From a bacterium (GTDB taxonomy: Bacteria > Krumholzibacteriota > Krumholzibacteriia > LZORAL124-64-63): a DNA stretch of 64,000 bases. The notes under the pieces are model-generated. The model saw nothing but the letters and a program-made list of their open reading frames with translations, was not told the DNA's origin and ran no database searches. Positions 24,368-35,366 of this stretch are shown piece by piece. How positions within the stretch are numbered: position 1 is the first letter of the stretch; every line of letters starts with the position of its first letter. The stretch covers positions 124,001 to 188,000 of the forward strand of contig JADJCK010000001.1 of the NCBI GenBank assembly GCA_016703265.1. Direction: 5' to 3'. The position numbers were made by a program, and so were the translations under genes.

Positions 24368-25497
24368 GCCTGCTCTCGCTGGTGATGATCGTTCGCGACG
24401 CCGCCGACCTCCTGCCCGGTTTCTTCGCGCACCATGCCGGCCTGTGGGACGAGGCCGTGGTGGTCGACACGGGCTCGGCCGATGGGACGCCGGAGCGGGC
24501 GGCCGAGGCCGGCGCCCGCGTCTTCAGGCAACCGTGGCTGGACGACTTCTCGGCGCCGCGCAACTTCGGGCTGCAGCAGGCCGGCGGCGACTGGATCCTG
24601 GTCCTGGATGCCGACGAGCGCATCGCCACCCGCGACTTCGCCGCGCTGCGCGCCGCGGCGGCCGCTGCGGCCGATCGAGCCTGGCTGCAGGACACCATCA
24701 ACTACTGCAACCAGCGCTCGCACCTCGAGTGGCGGCCGGTCCAGGGCCGGTATCCGGCGGAGGAGGGGAGTTGCACGGGCTATTTCCTGGCGCGCCGGGT
24801 CGGCCTGTTCCCGCGTCGTGACGATCTCCGCTTCCGGGGCCGCATCCACGAGTCGGTGCTGCCCGCATGCCAGGCGATCGGGTTGCGCGTCGAGGCGCTG
24901 GGAATCCCGGTCCACCACTACGGCTACGTGCGGAGCGCAGCCGTCGACGAACAGCGGCGCGAACTCTACGAGAAACTGGCGGCCGCCAAGCTGGGAGATG
25001 ATCCCGCCGACTGGTCCGCGCGACTGGAGTATGCGAGCGCACTGCTGGAGCGCGGGCGCATCGAGGCGGCGGACACCGAACTGACCCGGCTCGCCGCCGG
25101 CCCGGGCCACCTGCGGCCCGTGGCGCGGGGCCGCTTCCTGCTCGGCCGCCTGCGGCGCGAGGCTGGGGACCTGGCGGCGGCAGGGGACTTGCTTGGGGCC
25201 GTGGTGCGCGACGACCCGACATTCCTGTTCGGGTGGCTCGAATGGCTGCGCCTGCTGGCGGGCCAGGAGCGGTGGCGCGAAGTGTTCGCGGCCCTGGCCG
25301 AGGCACGCCGCTCCTGCGGGAACGACGAGCCGCTGCTGGATCGCGAGGAATTGCTGGCCCTGGCGCGCACCGGCCAACTCGTGGCCGCACGTGAACTGGC
25401 CGACCGGGTGGTCGCGCGCTGCCCGGGCTGGCCCGAACTGGCGGGCGTGCGCGACCGCCTGCGCACGGCGACCGGGGAGACCCCTGACCGCGAATGA
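24364..25497 (+). CDS. Family-2 glycosyltransferase with TPR-like C terminus (copy A)
   Basis: The product is 377 aa. The GT2 domain (about 1-210) has LVMIVRDAADLLPGF, VVVDTGSADGTPERA, WLDDFSAPRNFGL, the metal-binding DAD in LVLDADERI, and FRGRIHESVLP near its end. The C-terminal 165 residues are paired helices of the TPR kind (LEYASALLERGRIEAADTELTRLA, GRLRREAGDLAAAGDLLGAV). GT2-TPR proteins in flagellar clusters are thought to glycosylate flagellin; here that is inference from position. Its ATG overlaps the acetyltransferase stop (ATGA). It is paralogous to the next gene. Confidence 0.85.
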   Translation: MSLLSLVMIVRDAADLLPGFFAHHAGLWDEAVVVDTGSADGTPERAAEAGARVFRQPWLDDFSAPRNFGLQQAGGDWILVLDADERIATRDFAALRAAAAAAADRAWLQDTINYCNQRSHLEWRPVQGRYPAEEGSCTGYFLARRVGLFPRRDDLRFRGRIHESVLPACQAIGLRVEALGIPVHHYGYVRSAAVDEQRRELYEKLAAAKLGDDPADWSARLEYASALLERGRIEAADTELTRLAAGPGHLRPVARGRFLLGRLRREAGDLAAAGDLLGAVVRDDPTFLFGWLEWLRLLAGQERWREVFAALAEARRSCGNDEPLLDREELLALARTGQLVAARELADRVVARCPGWPELAGVRDRLRTATGETPDRE

Positions 25498-25525
25498 ACG
25501 GGACCCGACCGGCCCGGGAGTGAGC

Positions 25526-26575
25526 ATGACCGATCGACCCCTGATCAGCCTGGCGGTCATCGTCCGCAACGAGGCGGCCAACCTGCCCCGGCTGCTCGGC
25601 GCCCACCGTGGACTATATGACGAGACCGTGGTCGTGGACACGGGCTCGACGGACGCCTCGGTCCGTGTGGCCGCGTCCCTGGGAGCCCGCGTGGCGACGG
25701 TGGCCTGGCGCGACGATTTCAGCGCCGCGCGCAACGAAGCCCTGGCCCGGTGCCGCGGGAAGTGGGTCCTCGTCCTCGACGCCGACGAACATATCGCGCT
25801 CGCGGACCAGGCGACGCTGCGCACCGTGGTCGCCGGATCGGCGCCGGGCGGCATCATCCTGCCGCAGTGGAACTATGCCGACGAGCCCGGGCTGCCGGGC
25901 TGGCGGCCGTTGACGCCGGCCACCGCAGGTGAGGCCGCCGGCGCGGCGGGGTTTATCATCGCGCACCAGGTGCGCCTGTTTCCGGCCGGCCCGCAGGCGC
26001 GCTACGAGGGACGCATCCACGAGACGGTGGAGCCCAGCCTTCTGGTTCAGGGACTCTCGCTGACCACGGTCGAGATCCCGGTCCACCATCACGGACACCG
26101 GGACCAGGGCGCCGTGCAGCAGGCCAGGTTGCTGCGGAACAGCCGCCTGCTGCGGCTGAAGCTGGCCGACGACCCCCATGACCCGCGCGCGCGGTACGAA
26201 CTTGCGGAGCAGCTGGTCTCCGAACGGCAGCCGGAACTCGCCCGGCGTCTCCTGGAATGCCTGGTCGCCGAGGCCCCCGGTGGTCCGCGCGCGGCCGACG
26301 CGCATCGGCTCCTGGGGCGGCTCGAACTGGCCGCAGGCCGCCGGGCGTCGGCCAGGGAACATTGCGCGGCCGCCGTCACCGCACGGCCCGACCTGACGGA
26401 CGGCTGGGTGGATCTCATCCGGGTCAGATGGCTGACAGGTGATCAGGACGGGGCGCAGGAGGCGCTGGCCCAGTGGTCCCGGCTGTTCCCGCTGGATCCG
26501 CGGTTGGCCGCTCTGACTGCTCAAGTCCAAGTGCCAGCGGCCGATAACGGGAAGCAGGAAGCCGCCTGCTCCTGA
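25526..26575 (+). CDS. Family-2 glycosyltransferase with TPR-like C terminus (copy B)
   Basis: The product is 349 aa, with the same layout as copy A: LAVIVRNEAANLPRLLGAH, ETVVVDTGSTDAS, WRDDFSAARNEAL, DAD in LVLDADEHI, YEGRIHETVEP and IPVHHHGH, then TPR-like helices (ARYELAEQLVSERQPELARRLLECL, RLLGRLELAAGRRASAREHCAAAV). The shared order of motifs with copy A points to a tandem duplication followed by divergence. ATG at 25526 is chosen with GGGAG upstream; GTG at 25520 is an alternative. Its last 55 bases contain a sigma28 promoter for flgM. Confidence 0.85.
   Translation: MTDRPLISLAVIVRNEAANLPRLLGAHRGLYDETVVVDTGSTDASVRVAASLGARVATVAWRDDFSAARNEALARCRGKWVLVLDADEHIALADQATLRTVVAGSAPGGIILPQWNYADEPGLPGWRPLTPATAGEAAGAAGFIIAHQVRLFPAGPQARYEGRIHETVEPSLLVQGLSLTTVEIPVHHHGHRDQGAVQQARLLRNSRLLRLKLADDPHDPRARYELAEQLVSERQPELARRLLECLVAEAPGGPRAADAHRLLGRLELAAGRRASAREHCAAAVTARPDLTDGWVDLIRVRWLTGDQDGAQEALAQWSRLFPLDPRLAALTAQVQVPAADNGKQEAACS
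26521..26547 (+). promoter_or_regulatory. Sigma28 promoter of flgM
   Basis: TCAAGTCC (26521-26528), 11-base spacer, GCCGATAA (26540-26547). The -10 is identical to consensus with the exact consensus spacing. It lies inside the 3' end of the preceding glycosyltransferase gene. Confidence 0.8.
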
Positions 26576-26577
26576 AC

Positions 26578-26593
26578 GGGCATCCGGCTTGCA
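26578..26593 (+). promoter_or_regulatory. Sigma54 promoter candidate of flgM
   Basis: GGGCATC, four bases, TTGCA: GG 26579-26580 and GC 26591-26592, 10 apart; one mismatch in the -24 box (T for C in GGCAC). Transcription would begin near 26604, 50 nt before the flgM ATG. Confidence 0.6.
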
Positions 26594-26653
26594 ATCAGAC
26601 CGGCACGAGCACGACGACGCCGACATCCATCCGGTCAACCAGGCAGGTTCGCA

Positions 26654-27010
26654 ATGGGTATGGACAAGATCAACAGTTCGCCCCTGCAGAGTCGGGGACT
26701 CCTGGACCGGCTTCGCGGCACGGCTCGTGACGAGACCAAGCCGACAGGGACGCCCGCTACCAGCGCCGACCTGCCGGCTGCGGCTACGGCCGACAAGGCC
26801 GATATCAGCGAGGCGGCGCGCCGCCTGGTGGACTTGAAGCACGTGGTCGACGCCGGCCGCGACGCCATCGCCCAGTTGCCCGACGTGCGGCCGGAAAAGG
26901 TCACGGCCGCCCGCGAGCGACTGGTCAGCGGGTTCTACAACGCGCTGGAGGTACGCCAGGTGGTGGCGGGACGGCTCGGCGGCGTCTTCGACGGCATCGA
27001 GAAGCTCTAG
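26654..27010 (+). CDS. flgM: FlgM-like anti-sigma28 factor
   Basis: The product is 118 aa. A disordered, Ser/Pro/Ala-rich N terminus is followed by ADKADISEAARRLVDLKHVVDAGRDAIAQLPDVRPEKVTAARERLVSGFYNALEVRQVVAGRL, which matches the FlgM pattern (a D-x-V/I-x-[IL]-S start, VRxEKV, then GxY and the final helix). FlgM binds FliA until the hook is finished and is then exported. The identification is strengthened by its own promoters: a sigma28 site with perfect -10 and a sigma54 site. A second ATG two codons later is possible. A terminator follows. Confidence 0.75.
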   Translation: MGMDKINSSPLQSRGLLDRLRGTARDETKPTGTPATSADLPAAATADKADISEAARRLVDLKHVVDAGRDAIAQLPDVRPEKVTAARERLVSGFYNALEVRQVVAGRLGGVFDGIEKL

Positions 27011-27046
27011 TCCGAAGCGCCCATCAGGCGCCGTTTCCCAGTGGGA

Positions 27047-27075
27047 GGGACCCCGTTCGCGGGGTCCCTTTTCTT
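27047..27075 (+). terminator. Rho-independent terminator after flgM
   Basis: GGGACCCCG (27047-27055), loop TTCG, CGGGGTCCC (27060-27068), then TTTTCTT. Nine perfect pairs. Confidence 0.92.
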
Positions 27076-27152
27076 GTTGCATGGGATGGTAAATAACTTT
27101 ACAGTTGCAGCCGCGACGGATCGCACCACCCCAACCGGACGGCTGCCCCTCG

Positions 27153-29419
<2,267 letters not shown>

Positions 29420-29423
<4 letters not shown>

Positions 29424-30874
29424 ACCCCAGGATCCTGATCGTCGATGACGAGGCGACCATCCGCGCCTCGCTGCTGGAAGCCCTGGCGGCGGACGGCTAC
29501 GAGACCGACGCCGCCGAGTCGGGCGAGGAAGCGCTCGCGCGCTGCCACGCCACCGCCTACGACCTGGTCGTCACCGACCTCAAGTTGCCGGGAGTCAGCG
29601 GCCTGGAGATCCTGCAGGCGCTGCGCAACCAGGGACGCCAGACACCGGTGATCATGATGACGGCCTACGGTGACGTCGACACCGCGGTCAGCGCCATGCG
29701 CCTGGGCGCCTACGACTTCATCGCCAAGCCGTTCAAGCTGACGATGCTCCGCAAGCAGGTGCGCGCGGCCCTGCGCGCCACCGCCGAGCCGACCGGCATG
29801 GTGGAGGCGCACGATGTGGCCGTCGCTCCGGCGCCCGCTGCGGCCGTCGCCGCTGCCGGCCCGGACGGCCAGTACATGCGCATGATCAAGGCCTGCCCCG
29901 GCCTGGAGAAGGTGGCCCGCGTGCTCGAGAAGATCGGGCAGAGCCGCAGCGGCAACGACACGTCGATCCTGATCGGCGGCGAGTCGGGTTCGGGCAAGGA
30001 GATCGTGGCCCGCGCCATCCATGAGGTGACGACTGCGCGCACCGAGCGCTTCATGGAAATCAACTGCGCGGCGGTGCCCGAGACGCTCCTCGAAAGCGAA
30101 CTGTTCGGTCACGCCAAGGGCGCCTTCACCGACGCCAAGACGGCGAAGGAGGGGTTGTTCGAGCTGGCGGGCGCCGGCACGATCTTCCTCGACGAGATCG
30201 GCGAGATGGGCATCCTGCTGCAGAGCCGCCTGCTGCGGGTGCTGGAGAACCGCCGCTGTCGCCGGGTCGGCGGCAAGGACGACTACGAGGTGCGGGCGCG
30301 CATCGTGGCGGCCACCAACCGTCGACTGAGCGAAGCCATCGAGGCCGGCACCTTCCGCAACGACCTCTACTACCGCCTGCAGGTCGTCGAGATCGACGTG
30401 CCGCCCCTGCGCGAGCGGCCCCAGGACCTGGAGATCCTCGTCAACGGGTTCCTGCGCGAGCTCAACGCCCAGCTGGGCCTGCGGACCGAGCCGATCGACG
30501 CCGGCCTGCTGGAGACGCTGCAGCGCTATCCGTGGCCCGGCAACGTGCGCGAACTGAAGAACGTGCTCAAGCGCATCATGATCCTGGAGGAACCCGAGCG
30601 CCTGTCCGAATCCCACTTCCCGGCGCACGTGCTCAACGGTCGCAATCCCCGGGCGGCCGGCCGGGTCTCCGGAGGCACCGGCCTGACCGGCCTGCAGCCG
30701 CTGGCCGAGGTGGAGCGCTCCCAGATCCTCTATACGCTCGAGATGACCGACAACAACAAGTCGAAGGCCGCGCGGATCCTCGGCATCAGCCGCCAGACGC
30801 TGCGCGAGAAGCTGCGCCAGTACGGCGAGGTCGATGAGGGTCCGGACCTCAAGTCGGCCGAAGCCGAGGGCTGA
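29420..30874 (+). CDS. Sigma54-dependent response regulator, NtrC/FlrC-like
   Basis: The product is 484 aa. Receiver domain with D9-D10, phosphoacceptor D53, T in MMTAYGD and K in IAKPFK; AAA+ domain with Walker A GESGSGKE, the sigma54-contacting loop as GAFTDA (a known variant of GAFTGA), Walker B FLDEIGE and WPGNVRELKN; C-terminal Fis-type helix-turn-helix NNKSKAARILGISRQTLREKLRQYG. An Ala/Pro-rich linker and long insert (about 120-165) separate receiver and AAA+. Its start overlaps the kinase stop (ATGA), so the two form one system. It probably activates one or more of the sigma54 promoters of this cluster. Confidence 0.92.
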
Positions 30875-30886
30875 CCAACCCGGCAC

Positions 30887-30913
30887 GGGGGCTGGCCAGT
30901 GTTCGGCCAGCCC
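30887..30913 (+). terminator. Perfect GC hairpin after the response regulator
   Basis: GGGGCTGGCC (30887-30896), loop AGTGTTC, GGCCAGCCCC (30904-30913). No T-run follows. It may end the kinase-regulator transcript; being 210 bp upstream of a sigma54 promoter it could also be an activator site. Confidence 0.5.
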
Positions 30914-31123
30914 CTGCCTGCCGCTGTCCACCCGCAGTGTCCCGCCCATCGCCTTGCCATCGCTCTCGTCCCGGGCGTGCGCGCCGCATATCTGCGAGAG
31001 GCCTCGAAGCCACTTTCATCGATGCCCCCATGTTGCTGTCAGGTAATGAGTTCCAGGCCGTCACGCCCATGACGGATTGAACCTCCTCCCGGGCCCGGCA
31101 CGTTTTGCCTCGTTTCCCCCTCC

Positions 31124-31139
31124 CGGCACACCGTTTGCG
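31124..31139 (+). promoter_or_regulatory. Sigma54 promoter of the large early flagellar operon
   Basis: CGGCACA, four bases, TTTGCG: GG 31125-31126 and GC 31137-31138, 10 apart, reading GGCAC-N5-TTGC. Start predicted near 31150, about 39 nt before the TPR gene. The remaining 200 bp upstream (30914-31123) show nothing else that I recognise. Confidence 0.72.
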
Positions 31140-31188
31140 CTCAGCGCCTCTGCAGGGACAAATCTGCCACCACCGGGAAAAGGGAACC

Positions 31189-32460
31189 ATGCGCAGCTGG
31201 ACCACCATCATTGCGGCCCCGACGACCATCGCGATGGCCATCGTGCTGGCGCTCGGCGCCCTGCCGTCGCGGACGGCGGCGTCAGACCCCCATGCGGCGC
31301 CGGTCACCGCTGCCGGTGAGCACGCGGCCGGACCGGCCGCCGCAGCCGGGCACGACGACGCAGCTGCAGACGATGCCGGCCTGCACGGCGAGGCGGCGGA
31401 GCTGACGACGGATCACGCCGCCACGGAGGAGGCGTACGAGCCCGGCACCGGCGATGCGTGGACGCGCTGGCTCCAGGCCCTGGAGCACTCCGTCGCCGGG
31501 GCGGCGGCCGGGCACGCCGAAGGCGGCCTGCTTTATCCGCACGACGCCGCGCCGCACAGCGAGACTTCGGCGAAGCCATACCGCCACCTGGCCATCGCCA
31601 AGGCCGTTACCCAGCTCGAAGGCGCCCCCGGCGCGAAGAAGGACCAGCACGGAAACGCCCACGGCAGCAGCCATGGCACCGGCGGCTCGGGATCGCCCCT
31701 GCTGGCTCTCGCCAATGCGCGCAACTACCTGAACCTGAGCGAATACGAACAGGCCCTGGCCTGGTACGGCCGGGCGGCGGCACAGGACGCCGAGGGCCAC
31801 TTCCGGCGCGAGACGGGCCGCGAGTCGCTGGCCGCGGCGATCTGCGCCCGCGACACGGCGGCCGCGGGCCTCGCCATCGCTTCGACGATGTCCGCACCGG
31901 ACCTGGACGGACGCGAAGGCGAGTTCGTGCTGGCCATGCGCTGGCTGCTGAGCCGCCAGGACGGGGCCACGCTCGGCTGGTTCGTCGATCGCACCGCGGC
32001 GCCGGAGCTGTCGGCCGATGTCCGCGTGACCTTCTGGCGCGCCTACGCCCTGTCGTGGCTCGAGCGCCGCGGCGAATGCCTGGCCGAGATCAGGCGGCTG
32101 CTGGACATGGGCGGCCGGGAACGCGCACTGGGCCCGCGCGAGCGCGGCTGGGTGCTGACCGCGTACGCCGACCTGATGCTGCTCGAAGGCGCCCGCGACG
32201 AGGCCGAACTGCGCTACCGCCGCCTAGCCGACAGCGGGGTTCCCGCGTTGCGGGACTGGGGACGGCTGCAGTCCGCGGGCCTGGCCTTCGTGGCCAACCG
32301 TTACGGCGAAGCCGCGGCGGGATATCGCGAGATCTGCCAGGCGGAGGCCAAGGGCGCCTGGGCCGAACATGCCTGCGCCATGGCGGACATCGCCGCGCAG
32401 CTGGAACGACTGCTTTCCGAAGGGGAGCGCTATGGAGCTGCCGCGCACTACGGGCATTGA
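31189..32460 (+). CDS. Exported TPR-like protein of unknown function, first gene of the early flagellar operon
   Basis: The product is 423 aa. A signal peptide or single N-terminal membrane helix (IIAAPTTIAMAIVLALGALPS) is followed by about 130 residues rich in Ala, His, Gly and Asp (for example GEHAAGPAAAAGHDDAAAD), then TPR-like helical pairs from about 165 (LLALANARNYLNLSEYEQALAWYGRAA, VTFWRAYALSWLERRGECLAEIRRLL, GWVLTAYADLMLLEGARDEAELRYRRL). I do not recognise a named family. Its place just after a sigma54 promoter and before the FlgSR-like pair and flgB suggests a periplasmic part or assembly factor of the flagellum, perhaps comparable in design to the PflA-type TPR proteins of epsilonproteobacteria; that is inference. 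AAAAGGGAA precedes the ATG. Confidence 0.75.
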   Translation: MRSWTTIIAAPTTIAMAIVLALGALPSRTAASDPHAAPVTAAGEHAAGPAAAAGHDDAAADDAGLHGEAAELTTDHAATEEAYEPGTGDAWTRWLQALEHSVAGAAAGHAEGGLLYPHDAAPHSETSAKPYRHLAIAKAVTQLEGAPGAKKDQHGNAHGSSHGTGGSGSPLLALANARNYLNLSEYEQALAWYGRAAAQDAEGHFRRETGRESLAAAICARDTAAAGLAIASTMSAPDLDGREGEFVLAMRWLLSRQDGATLGWFVDRTAAPELSADVRVTFWRAYALSWLERRGECLAEIRRLLDMGGRERALGPRERGWVLTAYADLMLLEGARDEAELRYRRLADSGVPALRDWGRLQSAGLAFVANRYGEAAAGYREICQAEAKGAWAEHACAMADIAAQLERLLSEGERYGAAAHYGH

Positions 32461-32830
32461 CCTGCCGCCGCCGGGGGAAAGCGAACTGCTCGGGCGGTTG
32501 CTGAGCCTGTACGAGGAGGAGGCCCGCGTGTACACGCGTGTGCTCGAACTGTCCCAGCGCCAGGGCGAAGCCGTTCGCCAGGGAGCGCCGTTCAGCGAGA
32601 TCCGCCGCCTGCTGGAACAGAAGCGCGGCTGCCTGGACCTCATCGCCCGCCTCGAGCGGGGCGAAGTCGGCTCCAAGCGCGAGTGGGAGAGCCGCCGCGC
32701 CGCCATGTCGCCCAGCGGTCGGGCCAGGCTGCGGGCCGCGCTGGATCGCGTGGGAGGGCTGATCGAGGGCATCATCGCCTGTGAGGAAGCCAACGACCGT
32801 GAACTCTTCGCCGCGACGGGTGTGTCTTGA
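32432..32830 (+). CDS. Helical protein, possibly a second FlgN-like chaperone
   Basis: The product is 132 aa, all helix by composition: ELLGRLLSLYEEEARVYTRVLELSQRQGEAVRQG, IRRLLEQKRGCLDLIARLERGE and ALDRVGGLIEGIIACEEANDREL. The pattern of Leu spacing, Tyr in the first helix and Lys-Arg in the second resembles FlgN/FliT-type chaperones, but the match is weak. It overlaps the end of the TPR gene by 29 bp (AAGGGGAG before the ATG) and its stop overlaps the start of the kinase, so it belongs to that transcript. Role as chaperone or kinase partner is inference. Confidence 0.7.
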   Translation: MELPRTTGIDLPPPGESELLGRLLSLYEEEARVYTRVLELSQRQGEAVRQGAPFSEIRRLLEQKRGCLDLIARLERGEVGSKREWESRRAAMSPSGRARLRAALDRVGGLIEGIIACEEANDRELFAATGVS

Positions 32831-33534
32831 ACGCGGCGCTGCAGGAACGCAGCGAGGCGATCGTGTCACCGGCGGCTCCGGGAGCCGAACGCCTGTTGCG
32901 TTCGTACCTGCACAAGACGAGCAACAGCCTCTGCGGCATCAAGGGCTACGCCAGCCTGATCGCGACGCCGGACCAGGACACGGCCAAGAGCGCCGGCTGG
33001 GCCGAGAAGATCATCCGCGAAGTGGAGCGCATGGAGGCCATCTACCGGTCCGTGCACGACCTCACGGCCCCGAAGGGGAATCCCGATCGCGGCGTCGACC
33101 TGCCGGGCCTGCTCGATGACGTCTTCCGCGTCTGCGAGAGCCGCTGCCGCGGCCTGCAGGTGCTGTGCGGCCGCGTGCCCCGGGCCAGCCTGCTGTTGCC
33201 GAAAGGCGACCTCTGCCTGGTGCTCACGGAACTGCTGCTCAACAGCGTCGAGGGCGTCGAGGGGCAGCCGGGCCCCGCCCGGGTCGAGGTGACGGCGATG
33301 CGCGAGCCCACGGGGCGCCTGGCCCTGCGGCTGCGCGACAACGGGCCGGGCATCGACCCGCACCTGCTGCCGCAGGCCTGCGACCCGTTCGTGACGACGA
33401 AGGACGGCCACCTCGGGGTCGGCCTGACGAGGGTGCAGACCCTGCTCGAAATGTACGGCCTGGCGTGGACGCTGGTGAGCGCGCCGGGCGAAGGAACGGC
33501 GGTCACGCTGGAAGTGGCCGAAATCACGGGCTGA
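32827..33534 (+). CDS. Small soluble histidine kinase, FlgS-like
   Basis: The product is 235 aa and has no sensor domain or membrane segment. A short dimerisation helix pair has H29 in SYLHKTSNSLCGIKGYASL, the probable phosphorylation site; the ATPase domain has LTELLLNSVEGV, LRDNGPGI, PFVTTKDGHLGVGLTRVQTLLEMYG and GEGTAVTL. A minimal soluble kinase directly before an NtrC-type regulator and basal-body genes matches the FlgS-FlgR arrangement of Campylobacter and Helicobacter, in which FlgS monitors the export apparatus. Start: TTG at 32827 overlaps the previous stop (TTGA); GTG at 32863 with GAGG upstream is an alternative. Confidence 0.82.
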   Translation: MNAALQERSEAIVSPAAPGAERLLRSYLHKTSNSLCGIKGYASLIATPDQDTAKSAGWAEKIIREVERMEAIYRSVHDLTAPKGNPDRGVDLPGLLDDVFRVCESRCRGLQVLCGRVPRASLLLPKGDLCLVLTELLLNSVEGVEGQPGPARVEVTAMREPTGRLALRLRDNGPGIDPHLLPQACDPFVTTKDGHLGVGLTRVQTLLEMYGLAWTLVSAPGEGTAVTLEVAEITG

Positions 33535-33563
33535 GCCCGGTTTCAGGGAGGAAAGGCACAGCG

Positions 33564-34934
33564 ATGGCGAACAAGCGCAACCTGCTGGTAGTCGACGACG
33601 AACAGACGATGCGGGACTTCCTGGGCTCCTCGCTCGGAAGCCGCTTCCAGGTGCGGACGGCCAACAACGGCGCCGCGGCCCTGGCCGAGTTGAAGAAGCA
33701 GCGTTTCGACCTGGTCCTTTCCGACGTCCAGATGCCGGGCCGCGGCGGCCTCGAGCTGCTGGAAGACATCAACGCGCAGCTGGACTACCGCCCGCTCGTC
33801 GTGATGATGACCGCGTTCGGCTCCATCGCGCAGGCGGTGGAAGCGACCCGTCGCGGCGCCATCGACTACCTGACGAAGCCCTTCGGGCTCGACCAGCTGG
33901 ACCACGTCCTGAACCGCGCCTTCGAGTTCGAGCAGCTCCGCACCGAGAACCGGACGCTGCGCACCACCGTCTCGGCCCGCCAGGAAACGCACGGCCTGCT
34001 CGGCAACAACGTCGCCATCATGCAGCTGCGCGAAAAGATCGCGATGATCTCCGATGCACGGGGCACCGTGCTCCTGCAGGGCGAGAGCGGCACGGGCAAG
34101 GAAGTGGTCGCCCGCGCCATCCACGACTCCGGTTCGCGCCGCGACGGGCCGTTCATCCGCATCAACTGTGCAGCGATCCCGGAGACCCTGCTGGAGTCGG
34201 AACTGTTCGGCTACGAGCGTGGCGCCTTCACCGGCGCCGTGTCGGCCCGCAAGGGCAAGTTCGAGCTCGCGGACGGCGGAACGCTGCTGCTCGACGAGAT
34301 CAGCGAGATGCCGTTCGCCATGCAGGCCAAGCTGCTCCGTGTGCTCCAGGAACGCGAGATCATGCGCCTGGGCGCCAAGTATGCCACGAAGACCGACGTG
34401 CGGATCATCGCGACCAGCAACCGCAACCTGAAGGACGAAATCAAGGCCCGCACGTTCCGCGAGGATCTGTACTTCCGCCTCAATGTCATCCCGCTGCGGA
34501 TCGTCCCCCTGCGCCTGCGGAAGGACGACATCCCGATGCTGGCCACGCACTTCTGCCAGGTGTTCTGCGCCGAGAACGGGCGGTCGCTGCTGCCGATCTC
34601 CGAACCGGCGATGCGCTGCCTCGTGGCGATGGACTGGCCCGGCAACGTCCGCCAGCTGCAGAACGTGATCGAGCGCGCCGTGATCCTCTGCACCGGGCCC
34701 GAGCTCGACCGCGAGATCCTGGGCCTGTCGGAGGAGATGGACGCCACCGAGAAGGGTCGCGAGCTGGGCGGCGACCTCACCCTGAGGGACATGGAGCGCG
34801 AACTGATCCTGCGGAAGCTGCAGACGACGCGCGGCAACCGCACGAAGGCCGCGCAGGAACTGGGCATCAGTGTCCGGACCCTGCGCAACAAGCTGAACAT
34901 CTACACGGACCTCGGCGTCGAGATCCCGGGTTGA
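33564..34934 (+). CDS. Sigma54-dependent response regulator, FlgR/FlrC-like
   Basis: The product is 456 aa. Receiver with D11-D12, phosphoacceptor D54, T in MMTAFG and K in LTKPFG; AAA+ domain with Walker A GESGTGKE, canonical GAFTGA in YERGAFTGAVSARKG, Walker B LLLDEISE and WPGNVRQLQN; Fis-type helix-turn-helix GNRTKAAQELGISVRTLRNKLNIY. It follows its kinase and precedes flgB by 4 bp, so the regulator of sigma54 flagellar genes is made from the same transcript as the basal body. AGGGAGGAAAGG precedes the ATG. It shares its layout with the regulator at 29420, but that one has GAFTDA. Confidence 0.93.
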   Translation: MANKRNLLVVDDEQTMRDFLGSSLGSRFQVRTANNGAAALAELKKQRFDLVLSDVQMPGRGGLELLEDINAQLDYRPLVVMMTAFGSIAQAVEATRRGAIDYLTKPFGLDQLDHVLNRAFEFEQLRTENRTLRTTVSARQETHGLLGNNVAIMQLREKIAMISDARGTVLLQGESGTGKEVVARAIHDSGSRRDGPFIRINCAAIPETLLESELFGYERGAFTGAVSARKGKFELADGGTLLLDEISEMPFAMQAKLLRVLQEREIMRLGAKYATKTDVRIIATSNRNLKDEIKARTFREDLYFRLNVIPLRIVPLRLRKDDIPMLATHFCQVFCAENGRSLLPISEPAMRCLVAMDWPGNVRQLQNVIERAVILCTGPELDREILGLSEEMDATEKGRELGGDLTLRDMERELILRKLQTTRGNRTKAAQELGISVRTLRNKLNIYTDLGVEIPG

Positions 34935-34938
34935 GGCC

Positions 34939-35349
34939 ATGATCAAGACCGGCTTCTTCAAGAACGACCATCTCGACATGCTGAAGAAGGCGTTGGATGT
35001 CTACGCCAAGCGGCATGAGGTCACCGTCCAGAACGTGGCCAACGTCGAGACGGGCGGCTACCGCGCACAGAAGGTCAAGTTCGAGGAGATGCTGTCCTCC
35101 GAACAGATGCGCCTGCGCGGATACACGACGCACCCGGACCACATGCAGATCGGGGCGACGAATCCGTCCGAAATGCAGGAAGAGGTCGTCGATGCCGGCA
35201 CCGACTTCGACAACGGGATCAACAACGTCGACATCGACGGCGAGATGACGAACCTGGCGACCAACGACCTGAGCTACCGCCTGGCCACGAGGCTGCTCAG
35301 CGGACGCTACAACACGCTGCGCGGCGCCATCCGCGGGCGAATGACCTAG
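34939..35349 (+). CDS. flgB: Flagellar basal-body rod protein FlgB
   Basis: The product is 136 aa, normal for FlgB. The N-terminal helix with LKKALDVYAKRHEVTVQNVANVETGGYRAQKVKFEEML is the FlgB form of the rod motif (NVANVET-GY), and the C-terminal helix is IDGEMTNLATNDLSYRLATRLLSGRYNTLRGAIRG. It forms the proximal rod with FlgC, FlgF and FliE. It begins 4 bp after the regulator stop. Confidence 0.93.
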   Translation: MIKTGFFKNDHLDMLKKALDVYAKRHEVTVQNVANVETGGYRAQKVKFEEMLSSEQMRLRGYTTHPDHMQIGATNPSEMQEEVVDAGTDFDNGINNVDIDGEMTNLATNDLSYRLATRLLSGRYNTLRGAIRGRMT

Positions 35350-35366
35350 GCGGGTAAGGAGAAGCC

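Noticed and set aside
31095..31109. GGCACGTTTTGCC as a sigma54 promoter
   Set aside because: GG and GC are only 8 bases apart; sigma54 needs 10. The site at 31124 just downstream has correct spacing.
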